From the NCBI RefSeq assembly GCF_030272895.1, contig NZ_JALRNF010000041.1, positions 1 to 57,851 of the forward strand: a DNA stretch of 57,851 bases. Direction: 5' to 3'. The notes under the pieces are model-generated. The model was given only the letters and a program-made list of their open reading frames with translations. It did no database searches and was not told the DNA's origin. The stretch is from Pseudomonas sp. BGr12. GTDB lineage: Bacteria > Pseudomonadota > Gammaproteobacteria > Pseudomonadales > Pseudomonadaceae. Position numbers and translations under genes: made by a program. This document shows, one piece after another, positions 26,025 to 35,614 of this stretch (its first letter is position 1; each line of letters starts with the position of its first letter).

Positions 26025-26966
26025 TCAGCGCTGGATCTCGCGGTCGCGGTCCAGTTCGTAGGGCAAATCCAGCAGGGTCAGGCCCAGTCCGTCGGGGCTG
26101 CCCAGGTGCAGGTTGTTATCCTCCACGGCGTCGGCGGTCAATACCGCCAGCAGTTCACAACCGTTTGCGCTGCGGGCAGCCAGGACCACTTCGCCGACGG
26201 ACGAACCATGGGTCGGCGAGAAGATCTCGGTGCCAGGCTCGGGCACTGCGTCGCTGGCCAGCGCCACGCGGTACTGGCGGCGTTTGAGCTTGCCCAGGTA
26301 CTGCATGCGCGCGACGATTTCCTGGCCGGTGTAGCAGCCCTTCTTGAAGCTGACACCACCAACGGCCTGCAGGTTGATCATCTGCGGGATGAACAGCTCG
26401 CGGGTCTGGGCCATGACCTGGCCGATGCCGGCGCGGACCTGCCCCAGCAGCCAGTCGTTCAGTTCGCCCCGGGGCAGCTGTGCGCCGAGTTTCTCCTGCA
26501 CGGCGGCGGCCTGTCCGGCCGGCACCCACAGCTCGATACGGCCGCTGGACACCAGGATGGCGATCAGCTCTTCATGGCGGGTGACGGCGTCGATCTGCGC
26601 AGGCACTTCAAGCCCCAGTGCCGACAGGGCCGCTTCGCCCGCGTTCAGGCCAAAGCGCACCCAGGCGTCGCTGTCATCGGTCAGTTTGGCCTTGGAGAAC
26701 ACCGCGTACTTTTTCAGGTCCGCCAGCTGCGGTTCGAGCAACTCGCGGGCCATGGCCAGCAGGAAACCATCGCTCTCGGGCAGGATGCGAAAGCTCGATT
26801 GCATGCGACCCTTGACCATGCAGCGGGCGCCCAGGCTACTGGTGTTGTCGCCCAGGTAGTTGAGGTTGCAGGTCAGTTGGCCTTGCAGGAACTTGCCGGC
26901 GTCCGAGCCGCGGACGGCGAGGACGCCTTCGTGGGAAAGGGTGCAGAAAAAAGCGGAGTCGGCCAT
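26025..26966 (-). CDS. ygfZ: YgfZ/GcvT-like folate-binding Fe-S maturation protein
   Basis: A 313-residue tetrahydrofolate-dependent protein needed for activity of some iron-sulfur enzymes. The hallmark KGCYTGQEIVARMQYLG motif with its essential cysteine lies at about residues 205-221. The N-terminal part has the GcvT-like fold (VLAVRGSDAGKFLQGQLTCN, about 14-33). Length is typical. It is divergent from sdhE, an arrangement shared with enterobacteria and P. aeruginosa, where ygfZ and sdhE are neighbours. Confidence 0.93.
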   Translation of the reverse strand: MADSAFFCTLSHEGVLAVRGSDAGKFLQGQLTCNLNYLGDNTSSLGARCMVKGRMQSSFRILPESDGFLLAMARELLEPQLADLKKYAVFSKAKLTDDSDAWVRFGLNAGEAALSALGLEVPAQIDAVTRHEELIAILVSSGRIELWVPAGQAAAVQEKLGAQLPRGELNDWLLGQVRAGIGQVMAQTRELFIPQMINLQAVGGVSFKKGCYTGQEIVARMQYLGKLKRRQYRVALASDAVPEPGTEIFSPTHGSSVGEVVLAARSANGCELLAVLTADAVEDNNLHLGSPDGLGLTLLDLPYELDRDREIQR

Positions 26967-27131
26967 GGGTCATCGCAGGGTAGTAAGACTGGCTGCCATG
27001 ATAGAGCGCCACCGGCAAAATAGGTAGTTGAGTAAAGGCCTCTGTCATTTTTTGCGCAGATGTCCGGACCAACGTCGCGTGTCCCCGGGGCGCTGGCTCT
27101 GTATACTGGCGGCCTATTTTAGGAGGGCTTC

Positions 27132-27386
27132 ATGGTCGAACAAACTGAACTCAACCGGCTCTTTTGGCACAGCCGCCGTGGCATGCTCGAGCTGGACGTA
27201 CTGCTGGTCCCGTTCAGCGCGGAGGTCTACCCGACCCTGAGCCAGGAAGATCGTGACCTGTACAAGCGCTTGCTCAGCTGCGAAGACCAGGACATGTTCG
27301 GCTGGTTCATGGAACGCAGTGAGTCCGACGACCCGGAGCTGCAGCGCATGGTTCGCATCATCCTGGATCGTGTCCAGCCCAAGTGA
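27132..27386 (+). CDS. sdhE: FAD assembly factor SdhE
   Basis: An 84-residue helical protein that helps attach FAD covalently to succinate dehydrogenase flavoprotein. The diagnostic RGM motif is in [16 protein letters not shown] at about residues 13-28, where the glycine is required for flavinylation in E. coli. A strong AGGAGG site precedes the ATG and a -10-like TATACT lies about 20 bases further upstream. The next gene starts inside its last codons, giving translational coupling. Confidence 0.94.
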   Translation: MVEQTELNRLFWHSRRGMLELDVLLVPFSAEVYPTLSQEDRDLYKRLLSCEDQDMFGWFMERSESDDPELQRMVRIILDRVQPK

Positions 27387-27822
27387 CCGCTTCGAATGCC
27401 GTTGGCAAGGCTCGAACAGCCTGCTGGCGGCCTACCTGGCCAGCCTGGCGCTGGCCTTGCTGGCTCTGAGTCTGCTCCAGCTCCCTGGCTGGATGCGCCT
27501 GTCTGGCGCTGCCTTGTGCCTGGTGCAGGCGGGCTGGATGATTCCCCGGCGAATCCTGCTCACTCATCCGAAGGCGATCTGCGGTTTGCGGCGGGATGCC
27601 GGCGGCTGGCAACTGTTCAGCCGGGCGCAAGGCTGGCACGTGGTGCAGCTGCTGCCTGACAGCCTGGCCCTGCCGGGCCTGGTCGTGCTGCGCTATCGCC
27701 GCCCCGGGCGCCTTTTGAGTGAAGGGTTGTGCATCAGCCATGACGCGCTGGAGCCGGTGCAGCACCGGCGCCTGCGCGTGCGCCTGAAGTTCAGTCGACG
27801 TAGGTGGGCGGCTGCAGAATAG
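27370..27822 (+). CDS. YgfX-like (CptA) membrane protein
   Basis: A 150-residue protein in the position always held by ygfX after sdhE. The GTG at 27370 overlaps sdhE by 17 bases and gives the N-terminus [15 protein letters not shown]. Two adjacent hydrophobic helices ([20 protein letters not shown] and a second ending at GWMI, about residues 17-58) are followed by a soluble basic tail. This matches YgfX, described in E. coli as the toxin-like partner of SdhE (YgfY) that affects cytoskeletal proteins. Similarity is mostly in topology. Its 3' end overlaps the convergent nadB by 32 bases. Confidence 0.72.
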   Translation: MSSPSDRFECRWQGSNSLLAAYLASLALALLALSLLQLPGWMRLSGAALCLVQAGWMIPRRILLTHPKAICGLRRDAGGWQLFSRAQGWHVVQLLPDSLALPGLVVLRYRRPGRLLSEGLCISHDALEPVQHRRLRVRLKFSRRRWAAAE

Positions 27823-29407
27823 TGTCGCGGGCCTCGTCGAGCATGCCCGGGTAGTCCAGGGTGTAATGCAGGCCGCGGCTTTCCTTGCGCTGCATGGCCG
27901 AACGGATCATCAACTCGGCCACCTGGGCCAGGTTGCGCAACTCGATCAGGTCGCGGCTGACCTTGTAGTTGCTGTAGAACTCATCGATCTCGTCCAGCAG
28001 CAGGCGTACCCGGTGCTCGGCGCGCTGCAGGCGCTTGCTGGTGCGCACGATCCCCACGTAGTCCCACATGAAACGCCGCAACTCGTCCCAGTTGTGGGCG
28101 ATGATCACGTCTTCGTCCGAGTCGGTTACCTGGCTTGCGTCCCAGCAGGGCAGGGCCTTGGGCATGCTCACCTGGTCCAGGTGGGCTTCGATGTCGGCCG
28201 CTGCGGCGCGGCCATAGACGAAGCATTCGAGCAGCGAGTTGCTGGCCATGCGGTTGGCGCCGTGCAGGCCGGTGAAGCTGGTTTCGCCGATGGCATACAG
28301 GCCGGGTACGTCGGTATGGCCACGGTCGTCGACCATGACCCCGCCACAGGTGTAGTGGGCCGCCGGTACCACCGGTATGGCCTGGCGGGTGATGTCGATG
28401 CCGAAGGTCAGGCAGCGCTCATACACGGTGGGGAAATGGCTCTTGATGAAGTCGGCGGGCTTGTGGCTGATGTCCAGGTACACACAGTCCACGCCCAGGC
28501 GCTTCATCTCGTGGTCGATGGCGCGGGCGACGATATCGCGCGGCGCCAGTTCTTCCCGGGGGTCGAAGCGCGGCATGAAGCGCTCGCCATTGGGCAGGCG
28601 CAGCAGGGCACCTTCACCGCGCAGGGCCTCGGTGACCAGGAAACTCTTGGCCTGGGGGTGGTACAGGCAGGTCGGGTGGAACTGGTTGAACTCAAGGTTG
28701 GCCACCCGGCAGCCGGCGCGCCAGGCCATGGCGATGCCGTCGCCGCAGGCGCCGTCGGGGTTGCTGGTGTACAGGTAGACCTTGGCTGCGCCGCCGGTGG
28801 CGAGCACGGTAAAGCGTGCGCCATAGGTGTCGACTTCGCCGCTGTTGCGGTTCAGGACATAAGCCCCCAGGCAGCGATCGCCGTCCTTGCCCAGGCGTCG
28901 TTCGGTGATCAGGTCGACCGCCACGCGCTGCTCCAGCAGTTCGATGTTCGGCCGCTTGCGCGCCTGGGCCAGCAGGGTAGTGAAGATCGCCGCGCCCGTC
29001 GCGTCGGCGGCATGGATGATGCGCCGATGGCTGTGGCCACCCTCACGGGTCAGGTGGAACTCGAAGCCACCGTCGTCGACGCTGGCGTGTTCGTCGCGGG
29101 TAAAGGGCACACCCTGGTCGATCAGCCACTGGATCGACTCGCGGCTATGCTCGACGGTGAAGCGCACGGCGTCTTCATGGCACAGGCCGCCGCCGGCATT
29201 GAGGGTGTCCTCGACGTGGGACTGCACGGTGTCGGTGTCGTCCAGCACCGCGGCAACCCCGCCCTGGGCCCAGAAGGTCGAGCCACTGGCCAGGTCGCCC
29301 TTGCTGAGCACGGCGATGCGCAGGTGGTCGGGGAGGGTCAGCGCCAGGCTCAGACCAGCGGCGCCGCTGCCGATCACGAGGACATCATGTTGGAATTGTT
29401 GGCTCAT
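27791..29407 (-). CDS. nadB: L-aspartate oxidase
   Basis: First enzyme of de novo NAD synthesis; oxidises L-aspartate to iminoaspartate with FAD. The 538-residue protein opens with the dinucleotide-binding [19 protein letters not shown], has the fumarate reductase/succinate dehydrogenase-type active-site stretch with [16 protein letters not shown] near residue 118-133, and [20 protein letters not shown] near 376-395. A helical C-terminal domain ends the protein. It is transcribed away from algU, as in P. aeruginosa, and is convergent with the ygfX-like gene. Confidence 0.96.
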   Translation of the reverse strand: MSQQFQHDVLVIGSGAAGLSLALTLPDHLRIAVLSKGDLASGSTFWAQGGVAAVLDDTDTVQSHVEDTLNAGGGLCHEDAVRFTVEHSRESIQWLIDQGVPFTRDEHASVDDGGFEFHLTREGGHSHRRIIHAADATGAAIFTTLLAQARKRPNIELLEQRVAVDLITERRLGKDGDRCLGAYVLNRNSGEVDTYGARFTVLATGGAAKVYLYTSNPDGACGDGIAMAWRAGCRVANLEFNQFHPTCLYHPQAKSFLVTEALRGEGALLRLPNGERFMPRFDPREELAPRDIVARAIDHEMKRLGVDCVYLDISHKPADFIKSHFPTVYERCLTFGIDITRQAIPVVPAAHYTCGGVMVDDRGHTDVPGLYAIGETSFTGLHGANRMASNSLLECFVYGRAAAADIEAHLDQVSMPKALPCWDASQVTDSDEDVIIAHNWDELRRFMWDYVGIVRTSKRLQRAEHRVRLLLDEIDEFYSNYKVSRDLIELRNLAQVAELMIRSAMQRKESRGLHYTLDYPGMLDEARDTILQPPTYVD

Positions 29408-29505
29408 GTCAGGACACTAGTATCTGAAGGGGGGGATCGGCACAATAGTCAGGCGCTTATGGCAATGTGAAACTATCGTGAATCTGGATCGGCTGCCTTT
29501 ATATC

Positions 29506-29557
29506 AGCCCCAAGGCCCTGATTTCCAATGGCGCTTGCGCAGGGCTGGGGGCTTTTT
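29506..29557 (+). terminator. Orphan intrinsic terminator between nadB and algU
   Basis: AGCCCC (29506-29511) pairs with GGGGCT (29548-29553) and, inside it, GCCCTG (29515-29520) pairs with CAGGGC (29540-29545). A T-run (CTTTTTG) follows the outer stem directly. It points rightward, but no coding gene on that strand lies upstream, suggesting the end of a short RNA or a block on antisense transcription out of nadB. Confidence 0.65.
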
Positions 29558-29753
29558 GTGGAACTTTCCACCCTGTGTGGATATCCATAGAAGGCTGTAC
29601 GCACGCCATAATGCCGCGGCGACGCGCGGTAGCGACCCGTCAAAGGGCACTGCCTGCGTATTCGAGACCCGATTATCGACGCAGCCGGCCGAGACCGCGC
29701 TGCGTTTTTCGTGCGAGCCGACCAAGGGCCGCAGGAAACTTGCTTGGAGGGGA

Positions 29754-29780
29754 GAACTTTTGCGAAAAGCCCGAGTCTAT
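29754..29780 (+). promoter_or_regulatory. AlgU (sigma-E type) promoter of algU
   Basis: GAACTT at 29754-29759 and TCTAT at 29776-29780 are separated by 16 bases, matching the extracytoplasmic sigma consensus GAACTT-N16/17-TCTGA. It lies about 60 bases before the algU start, indicating autoregulation as known in P. aeruginosa. Confidence 0.75.
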
Positions 29781-29839
29781 GGTTGCAGGCCTGAACGAAG
29801 CTTGACGCAGTGCTCCTTCAAGTCCACTGAGGAGTGTTC

Positions 29840-30421
29840 ATGCTAACCCAGGAAGAGGATCAGCAGCTTGTCGAGCGCGTGCAGCGTGGCGACAGGCGAG
29901 CGTTCGATCTGTTGGTGCTGAAGTATCAGCACAAGATTCTCGGGTTGATCGTGCGTTTCGTACACGACACCCATGAGGCACAGGATGTGGCGCAGGAAGC
30001 TTTTATCAAAGCCTACCGGGCGCTTGGCAATTTTCGCGGTGACAGCGCTTTCTATACCTGGCTGTACCGCATTGCCATCAACACGGCAAAGAACTATCTG
30101 GTGTCCCGCGGTCGGCGGCCACCGGACAGCGATGTGAGTTCCGAGGATGCGGAATTTTACGACGGCGATCATGGCCTCAAGGATCTGGAGTCCCCCGAGC
30201 GTGCGTTGTTGCGAGATGAGATCGAAGGCACCGTCCATCGGACCATTCAGCAACTGCCAGAAGATTTGCGTACGGCGTTAACTTTACGTGAATTCGATGG
30301 TCTGAGTTACGAGGACATTGCCAGCGTCATGCAATGTCCGGTGGGTACCGTGCGCTCCCGAATCTTCCGCGCTCGGGAGGCCATAGATAAAGCCCTGCAG
30401 CCGTTGTTGCAGGAAACCTGA
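29840..30421 (+). CDS. algU: RNA polymerase sigma factor AlgU (sigma-22)
   Basis: A 193-residue extracytoplasmic-function sigma factor of the RpoE type that directs the envelope-stress and alginate response. Region 2 contains LLVLKYQHKILGLIVRFV and DTHEAQDVAQEAFIKAYRAL (about 25-65); region 4 contains LRTALTLREFDGLSYEDIAS and PVGTVRSRIFRAREAIDKAL near the end. Length equals P. aeruginosa AlgU. The ATG at 29840 has GAGGAGTG upstream. It heads the algU-mucA-mucB-mucD cluster. Confidence 0.97.
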   Translation: MLTQEEDQQLVERVQRGDRRAFDLLVLKYQHKILGLIVRFVHDTHEAQDVAQEAFIKAYRALGNFRGDSAFYTWLYRIAINTAKNYLVSRGRRPPDSDVSSEDAEFYDGDHGLKDLESPERALLRDEIEGTVHRTIQQLPEDLRTALTLREFDGLSYEDIASVMQCPVGTVRSRIFRAREAIDKALQPLLQET

Positions 30422-30452
30422 GACAGCGGCGACAGCCAAGAGAGGAACCGCC

Positions 30453-31043
30453 ATGAGTCGTGAAGCGTTGCAGGAATCGCTGTCCGCGGTGATGGATAAC
30501 GAAGCGGACGAGCTGGAATTACGTCGGGTGTTGAACGCCGTCGACGACGCCGAAACCCGTGCCACCTGGTCGCGCTACCAGGTCGCCCGTGCGGCCATGC
30601 ACAAGGAACTGGTGCTGCCCCGCCTGGATATCGCCGCTGCCGTGTCCGCCGCCCTGGCCGACGAAGCCGCACCCGTCAAGGTCAACCGTGGTCCATGGCG
30701 CAGCCTGGGTCGCCTGGCCGTGGCCGCTTCGGTCACCGTGGCTGTGTTGGCCGGTGTGCGCCTGTACAACCAGGACGAGATCAGTGGCGTTCAGCTGGCT
30801 GCCCAGCAACCTGCCCAGCAGGGTGTGGTCGTGCCACAAGTTCAAGGCCCCGCCGTGCTGGCAGGCTATAGTGAGAGTGCAGAACAGCCAGGTCCGATGG
30901 CCAATGGCGTGCTGCAAGGGCAATCCGGCTGGCACGACCAGCGTCTGCCCGGCTATCTGCGCCAGCATGCTCAGGAAGCGGCCCTCAAGGGCACCGAGAG
31001 CGCCCTGCCATACGCCCGCGCGGCCAGCCTGGAAAATCGCTAA
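30453..31043 (+). CDS. mucA: Anti-sigma factor MucA
   Basis: A 196-residue single-pass inner-membrane protein that holds AlgU inactive. The cytoplasmic RseA-like N-terminal domain begins MSREALQESLSAVMDNEADE. One membrane helix lies at about residues 88-105 (LAVAASVTVAVLAGVRLY). The periplasmic part is the target of regulated proteolysis and of MucB protection. The reading frame is intact, with no truncation of the mucoid type. AGAGGAAC precedes the ATG. Confidence 0.95.
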   Translation: MSREALQESLSAVMDNEADELELRRVLNAVDDAETRATWSRYQVARAAMHKELVLPRLDIAAAVSAALADEAAPVKVNRGPWRSLGRLAVAASVTVAVLAGVRLYNQDEISGVQLAAQQPAQQGVVVPQVQGPAVLAGYSESAEQPGPMANGVLQGQSGWHDQRLPGYLRQHAQEAALKGTESALPYARAASLENR

Positions 31044-31055
31044 GTAGGGAGGATC

Positions 31056-32021
31056 ATGCGCGCGCTACCTCTTATACCGCTGTTGCTGGGCGGCTGGCTG
31101 ACACTGCCGGCCCATGCGGCCAACTCGTCTCCAGAGGCGAGTGACTGGCTCAAGAAGCTGGCCCAGGCCGAGCAACAGCAGAGTTATCAGGGTACTTTCG
31201 TTTACGAGCGTAACGGTAGCTTCTCCACCCACGATATCTGGCACCGTGTCCAGGACGGCAAGGTCAGCGAGCGCCTCCTGCAGCTCGATGGCCCGGCCCA
31301 GGAAGTCGTGCGTGTCGACGGGCATACCCAGTGCGTCAGCGGAACCCTGGTCCCGGGCGTGGATAACACGCCGGAGTCAGCGGCACGAGTGCTTGATCCC
31401 CTGAAACTGATGAGCTGGTACGACCTCGGGGTCGTCGGCAAGTCGCGGGTCGCGGGCCGTGGTGCGGTCATCGTGACCCTCACGCCCCGTGACCAGCATC
31501 GATACGCTTTCGAATTGCACCTCGATCGTGGAACCGGCCTGCCGCTCAAGTCGTTGATGCTCGACGACAAGGGCCGCCTGCTGGAGCGCTTCCAGTTCAC
31601 CCGTCTGGATACCGACCAGGCCCCAGGTGACGATGAGCTCAAGGCCAGTGGGCAGTGCAAGCCCGTTGCCCAGGCAGCGATGCAGGCAGCGCAACCGGCC
31701 ACTGGCTGGCGCTCCGACTGGCTACCGCCAGGGTTCGAGTTGATCGACAGTTCGGTGCGCAAGGATCCCCAGGGCAAGGGCGCGGTCAGCAGCCTGATGT
31801 ACGACGATGGCCTGGCGCGCTTCTCGGTGTTCCTCGAGTCCCTGGAAGGTGGCTCGGGGGCGGACATCCGCACCCAGTTGGGGCCAACCGTGGCCGTTTC
31901 CCGGCGTTTGACCACACCCCGGGGTGAGGTGATGGTCACTGTGGTCGGTGAGATTCCGATCGGTACTGCCGAACGGATTGCCCTGTCGATGCGTGCCCAG
32001 GACGGCCAGGCGCAACAATGA
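31056..32021 (+). CDS. mucB: MucB, periplasmic negative regulator of AlgU
   Basis: A 321-residue RseB-family protein that binds the periplasmic domain of MucA and shields it from proteolysis. A signal peptide ends near PAHAAN (about residue 22). The N-terminal LolA-like domain contains QQQSYQGTFVYERNGSFSTH (about 40-58). A second, smaller domain follows after about residue 215 (GWRSDWLPPGFELIDSS). It starts 12 bases after mucA with GGAGG upstream and is clearly in the same operon. Confidence 0.94.
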   Translation: MRALPLIPLLLGGWLTLPAHAANSSPEASDWLKKLAQAEQQQSYQGTFVYERNGSFSTHDIWHRVQDGKVSERLLQLDGPAQEVVRVDGHTQCVSGTLVPGVDNTPESAARVLDPLKLMSWYDLGVVGKSRVAGRGAVIVTLTPRDQHRYAFELHLDRGTGLPLKSLMLDDKGRLLERFQFTRLDTDQAPGDDELKASGQCKPVAQAAMQAAQPATGWRSDWLPPGFELIDSSVRKDPQGKGAVSSLMYDDGLARFSVFLESLEGGSGADIRTQLGPTVAVSRRLTTPRGEVMVTVVGEIPIGTAERIALSMRAQDGQAQQ

Positions 32022-32108
32022 GAATGCATGGATCAGAGCGGTCGAGGGCACCTTGGCTGACATGATTGGCAAGCTTTGCAGTTTGCAAAAAACTCAAAAC
32101 TTTTCTAT

Positions 32109-32134
32109 AGGTCAGTCCTTTCGGGGACTGGCCT
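32109..32134 (+). terminator. Hairpin between mucB and mucD
   Basis: AGGTCAGTCC pairs with GGACTGGCCT (one G-T pair) around a short loop, followed by TTTCCTGCTTC. It lies about 90 bases after mucB and 55 before mucD. It could be a weak terminator or attenuator that separates mucD expression from algU-mucAB. Confidence 0.5.
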
Positions 32135-32188
32135 TTCCTGCTTCTGCAGGACCCTACTGCTAACCACGCTCGTTGTGACGGGAGCCGT

Positions 32189-33619
32189 ATGTCAATACCA
32201 CGCTTGAAAACCTACCTATCGTTGTTCGCCGCCGTGCTCATGCTCGGTCAGGTGGTCACCGCCCAGGCCGAGGCCCTGCCGGACTTCACCACCCTGGTCG
32301 AGCAGGCCTCGCCTGCGGTGGTGAACATCAGTACCAAGCAAAAACTGCCGGATCGCAAGTACGCCACCGGCCAGGTCCCAGACCTGGAAGGCCTGCCGCC
32401 GATGTTCCGCGAATTCTTCGAGCGCAACATGCCCCAGACCCCGCGTTCGCCGCGTGGTGACCGCCAGCGTGAAGCGCAGTCGCTGGGCTCGGGCTTCATC
32501 ATCTCCAGCGACGGCTACGTGCTGACCAACAACCACGTGGTCGCCGACGCCGACGAAATCATCGTCCGCCTGTCGGACCGCAGCGAGTTGCAGGCCAAGC
32601 TGGTTGGCACCGACCCACGCACCGACGTGGCCCTGCTCAAGGTCGAAGGCAAGGACCTGCCGACCGTCAAGCTGGGTGATTCCGAGAAACTGAAGGTCGG
32701 TGAGTGGGTGCTGGCCATCGGCTCACCGTTCGGCTTCGACCATTCGGTGACCAAGGGTATCGTCAGCGCCAAGGGCCGTACCTTGCCCAACGACACCTAC
32801 GTGCCGTTCATCCAGACCGACGTGGCCATCAACCCGGGTAACTCCGGTGGTCCGCTGTTCAACATGAACGGTGAAGTGGTGGGTATCAACTCGCAGATCT
32901 TCACCCGCTCCGGTGGTTTCATGGGCCTGTCGTTCGCCATCCCGATCGATGTGGCACTGGACGTCTCCAACCAGTTGAAGAAAGACGGCAAGGTCAGCCG
33001 CGGCTGGCTGGGCGTGGTGATCCAGGAGGTCAACAAGGACCTGGCTGAATCCTTCGGCCTCGACAAACCGGCCGGTGCCCTGGTGGCCCAGGTCCTGGAA
33101 GACGGCCCGGCGGCCAAGGGCGGCCTGCAGGTGGGTGACGTGATCCTGAGCCTGAACGGCCAGCCGATCGTCATGTCCGCCGACCTGCCGCACCTGGTCG
33201 GTGGCCTGAAGGATGGCGCCAAGGCCAAGCTGGACATCATCCGCAATGGCAAGCGCCAGAGCCTGGACATCACCATTGGTGCCCTGCCAGACGATGATGC
33301 CGAGCTCGCTTCCAGCCTCAACGGCAGTGCCGAGCGCAGCAGCAACCGCCTGGGTGTCTCGGTGTCGGACCTGACCGCCGAGCAGAAAAAGACCCTGGAA
33401 CTCAAGGGTGGCGTGGTCATCAAGGAAGTCCAGGAAGGCCCTGCGGCCATGATCGGCCTGCGTCCGGGCGACGTCATCAGCCACCTGAACAACCAGGCCA
33501 TCCTGTCGGCCAAGCAGTTCACCGAAATCGCCAAGGAACTGCCGAAGAACCGTTCGGTGTCCATGCGCGTGCTGCGTCAGGGGCGCGCCAGCTTCATCAC
33601 CTTCAAGCTGGCTGAATAA
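32189..33619 (+). CDS. mucD: Periplasmic serine protease/chaperone MucD (DegP-like)
   Basis: A 476-residue HtrA-family protease that clears misfolded envelope proteins and dampens the AlgU response. A signal peptide ends near AQAEA (about residue 27). The catalytic triad is visible: histidine in VLTNNHVVADADE, aspartate in DPRTDVALLKV and serine in NPGNSGGPLFN (about residue 217). Two PDZ domains follow, recognisable from GWLGVVIQEVNKDLAESFGL and from LGVSVSDLTAEQKKTLELKG. It takes the place directly after mucB; mucC is absent. Confidence 0.95.
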   Translation: MSIPRLKTYLSLFAAVLMLGQVVTAQAEALPDFTTLVEQASPAVVNISTKQKLPDRKYATGQVPDLEGLPPMFREFFERNMPQTPRSPRGDRQREAQSLGSGFIISSDGYVLTNNHVVADADEIIVRLSDRSELQAKLVGTDPRTDVALLKVEGKDLPTVKLGDSEKLKVGEWVLAIGSPFGFDHSVTKGIVSAKGRTLPNDTYVPFIQTDVAINPGNSGGPLFNMNGEVVGINSQIFTRSGGFMGLSFAIPIDVALDVSNQLKKDGKVSRGWLGVVIQEVNKDLAESFGLDKPAGALVAQVLEDGPAAKGGLQVGDVILSLNGQPIVMSADLPHLVGGLKDGAKAKLDIIRNGKRQSLDITIGALPDDDAELASSLNGSAERSSNRLGVSVSDLTAEQKKTLELKGGVVIKEVQEGPAAMIGLRPGDVISHLNNQAILSAKQFTEIAKELPKNRSVSMRVLRQGRASFITFKLAE

Positions 33620-33637
33620 GCCGGTTTGAGCGTAGGA

Positions 33638-33661
33638 GGGCGGCTTGGGCCGCCCTTTTTC
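33638..33661 (+). terminator. Intrinsic terminator after mucD
   Basis: AGGGCGGC and GCCGCCCT form an eight-base stem around TTGG, followed by five or more T. It begins 18 bases after the mucD stop. Confidence 0.92.
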
Positions 33662-33674
33662 GTCAGGGGGCAGC

Positions 33675-33713
33675 AATCGCGGGGCAAGCCCGCTCCCACG
33701 TTGCCCCGCGATT
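33675..33713. repeat. REP palindrome between mucD and lepA
   Basis: AATCGCGGGGCAA and TTGCCCCGCGATT are perfect inverted arms enclosing GCCCGCTCCCACG. It is a shortened version of the paired REP seen elsewhere in the window. Confidence 0.88.
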
Positions 33714-33809
33714 GACGATTGGAATCTCCCATATCCCTTCGGCTTCAGGTACAATTCCCGGCTATTTTTCGGTGGGCGTTCGTCCCGCAGCCTTTTTGAG
33801 TGTTGACCC

Positions 33810-35609
33810 GTGAGTGATTTGAGTCATATCCGCAATTTCTCCATCATCGCCCACATTGACCATGGCAAGTCGACCCTGGCGGACCGTTTCATCCAGATGT
33901 GCGGTGGTCTGTCCGCGCGCGAAATGGAAGCCCAGGTACTCGATTCCATGGACCTGGAGCGTGAGCGCGGTATCACCATCAAGGCCCACAGCGTCACCCT
34001 GCACTACAAGGCGCAGGACGGCAAAACCTACCAGCTGAACTTCATCGACACCCCCGGTCACGTCGACTTCACCTACGAAGTCAGCCGTTCCCTGGCCGCC
34101 TGCGAAGGTGCGCTGCTGGTGGTCGATGCCGGCCAGGGCGTCGAGGCCCAGTCGGTTGCCAACTGCTACACCGCCATCGAGCAGGGCCTTGAGGTCATGC
34201 CGGTACTGAATAAGATGGACCTGCCCCAGGCCGATCCGGACAAGGTCAAGGACGAGATCGAGAAGATCATCGGTATCGATGCCACCGACGCCGTGGCCTG
34301 CAGCGCCAAGAGCGGCATGGGTGTGGACGAGGTGCTCGAGCGCCTGGTGCAGACCATCCCGGCGCCGACCGGTGACATCGAAGCGCCCCTGCAGGCGCTG
34401 ATCATCGACTCCTGGTTCGACAACTACCTGGGCGTTGTCTCCCTGGTGCGTGTGCGTCAAGGCCGGGTGAAGAAAGGCGACAAGATCCTGGTCAAGTCCA
34501 CCGGCAAGGTGCACCTGGTCGACAGCGTCGGTGTGTTCACGCCGAAGCACACCCAGACCGCCGATCTGAAAGCGGGCGAAGTAGGCTTCATCATCGCCAG
34601 CATCAAGGACATTCACGGCGCGCCGGTGGGTGACACCCTGACGCTGTCGTCGACGCCGGAAGTCGAAGTGCTGCCAGGCTTCAAGAAGATCCAGCCGCAG
34701 GTCTACGCCGGCCTGTTCCCGGTCAGCTCCGACGACTTCGAAGACTTCCGCGACGCCCTGCAGAAGCTGACGCTCAACGACTCCTCGCTGCAGTACATGC
34801 CGGAAAGCTCCGACGCCCTGGGCTTCGGCTTCCGTTGCGGCTTCCTCGGCATGCTGCACATGGAGATCATCCAGGAGCGCCTGGAGCGCGAATACGACCT
34901 GGACCTGATCACCACCGCACCAAGCGTGATCTACGAGCTCGAACTCAAGACCGGTGAAACCATCACCGTCGACAACCCGTCGAAACTGCCGGACGCCTCG
35001 GCGGTCGCCGATTTCCGCGAGCCGATCGTCACCGCGACCATCCTGGTGCCACAGGAGCACCTGGGCAACGTCATCACCCTGTGCATCGAGAAGCGTGGCG
35101 TGCAGCGCGACATGCAGTTCCTCGGCAGCCAGGTGCAGGTCCGCTATGACCTGCCGATGAACGAAGTGGTCCTGGACTTCTTCGACCGTCTCAAGTCGAC
35201 CAGCCGCGGCTACGCGTCGCTGGACTATCATTTCGATCGCTACCAGTCGGCCAACCTGGTCAAGCTGGACGTGCTGATCAACGGCGACAAGGTCGACGCC
35301 CTGGCCTTGATCGTGCACCGCGACAACGCGGCCTACAAAGGCCGTGCGCTGACCGAAAAAATGAAGGAACTGATCCCTCGGCAGATGTTCGACGTGGCGA
35401 TCCAGGCAGCTATCGGCGGCCAGATCATCGCCCGGACCACGGTCAAGGCGCTCAGAAAGAACGTACTGGCTAAGTGCTACGGTGGTGACGTCAGCCGTAA
35501 GAAAAAGCTGCTGGAGAAGCAGAAGGCCGGTAAGAAACGCATGAAACAGGTCGGCAACGTGGAAATTCCACAAGAAGCCTTCCTCGCCGTGCTCAGGTTG
35601 GATAGTTAG
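33810..35609 (+). CDS. lepA: Elongation factor 4 (LepA)
   Basis: A 599-residue ribosome-associated GTPase of the translation-factor family. G1 is in [15 protein letters not shown] (about residues 12-26), G3 in [13 protein letters not shown] and G4 in NKMD. The C-terminal LepA-specific domain includes [20 protein letters not shown]. It uses a GTG start at 33810. The gene leads a run of housekeeping genes with lepB five bases downstream; a -10-like TACAAT lies about 60 bases upstream. Confidence 0.97.
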   Translation: MSDLSHIRNFSIIAHIDHGKSTLADRFIQMCGGLSAREMEAQVLDSMDLERERGITIKAHSVTLHYKAQDGKTYQLNFIDTPGHVDFTYEVSRSLAACEGALLVVDAGQGVEAQSVANCYTAIEQGLEVMPVLNKMDLPQADPDKVKDEIEKIIGIDATDAVACSAKSGMGVDEVLERLVQTIPAPTGDIEAPLQALIIDSWFDNYLGVVSLVRVRQGRVKKGDKILVKSTGKVHLVDSVGVFTPKHTQTADLKAGEVGFIIASIKDIHGAPVGDTLTLSSTPEVEVLPGFKKIQPQVYAGLFPVSSDDFEDFRDALQKLTLNDSSLQYMPESSDALGFGFRCGFLGMLHMEIIQERLEREYDLDLITTAPSVIYELELKTGETITVDNPSKLPDASAVADFREPIVTATILVPQEHLGNVITLCIEKRGVQRDMQFLGSQVQVRYDLPMNEVVLDFFDRLKSTSRGYASLDYHFDRYQSANLVKLDVLINGDKVDALALIVHRDNAAYKGRALTEKMKELIPRQMFDVAIQAAIGGQIIARTTVKALRKNVLAKCYGGDVSRKKKLLEKQKAGKKRMKQVGNVEIPQEAFLAVLRLDS

Positions 35610-35614
35610 GTCCT

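Larger units (their letters stand above)
29408..29839. other. nadB-algU intergenic region
   Basis: About 430 bases between divergent genes. It should hold the nadB promoter near its left end. It also contains a rightward intrinsic terminator near 29.53 kb that no known gene needs, and a good AlgU-type promoter near 29.77 kb. A 122-codon open frame across the region has no protein-like character and no ribosome site. Confidence 0.7.

Noticed and set aside
27866..29470. 534-codon plus-strand frame opposite nadB
   Set aside because: Complement of nadB with no recognisable domain; nadB is unambiguous.
29478..29846. 122-codon frame between nadB and algU
   Set aside because: It runs through the intrinsic terminator and the algU promoter, lacks a ribosome site, and reads as non-protein sequence.
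32090..32130. AlgU-type promoter before mucD
   Set aside because: AAACTT is present but no TCTGA-like element occurs at 16-17 bases; the stretch is better read as a hairpin.
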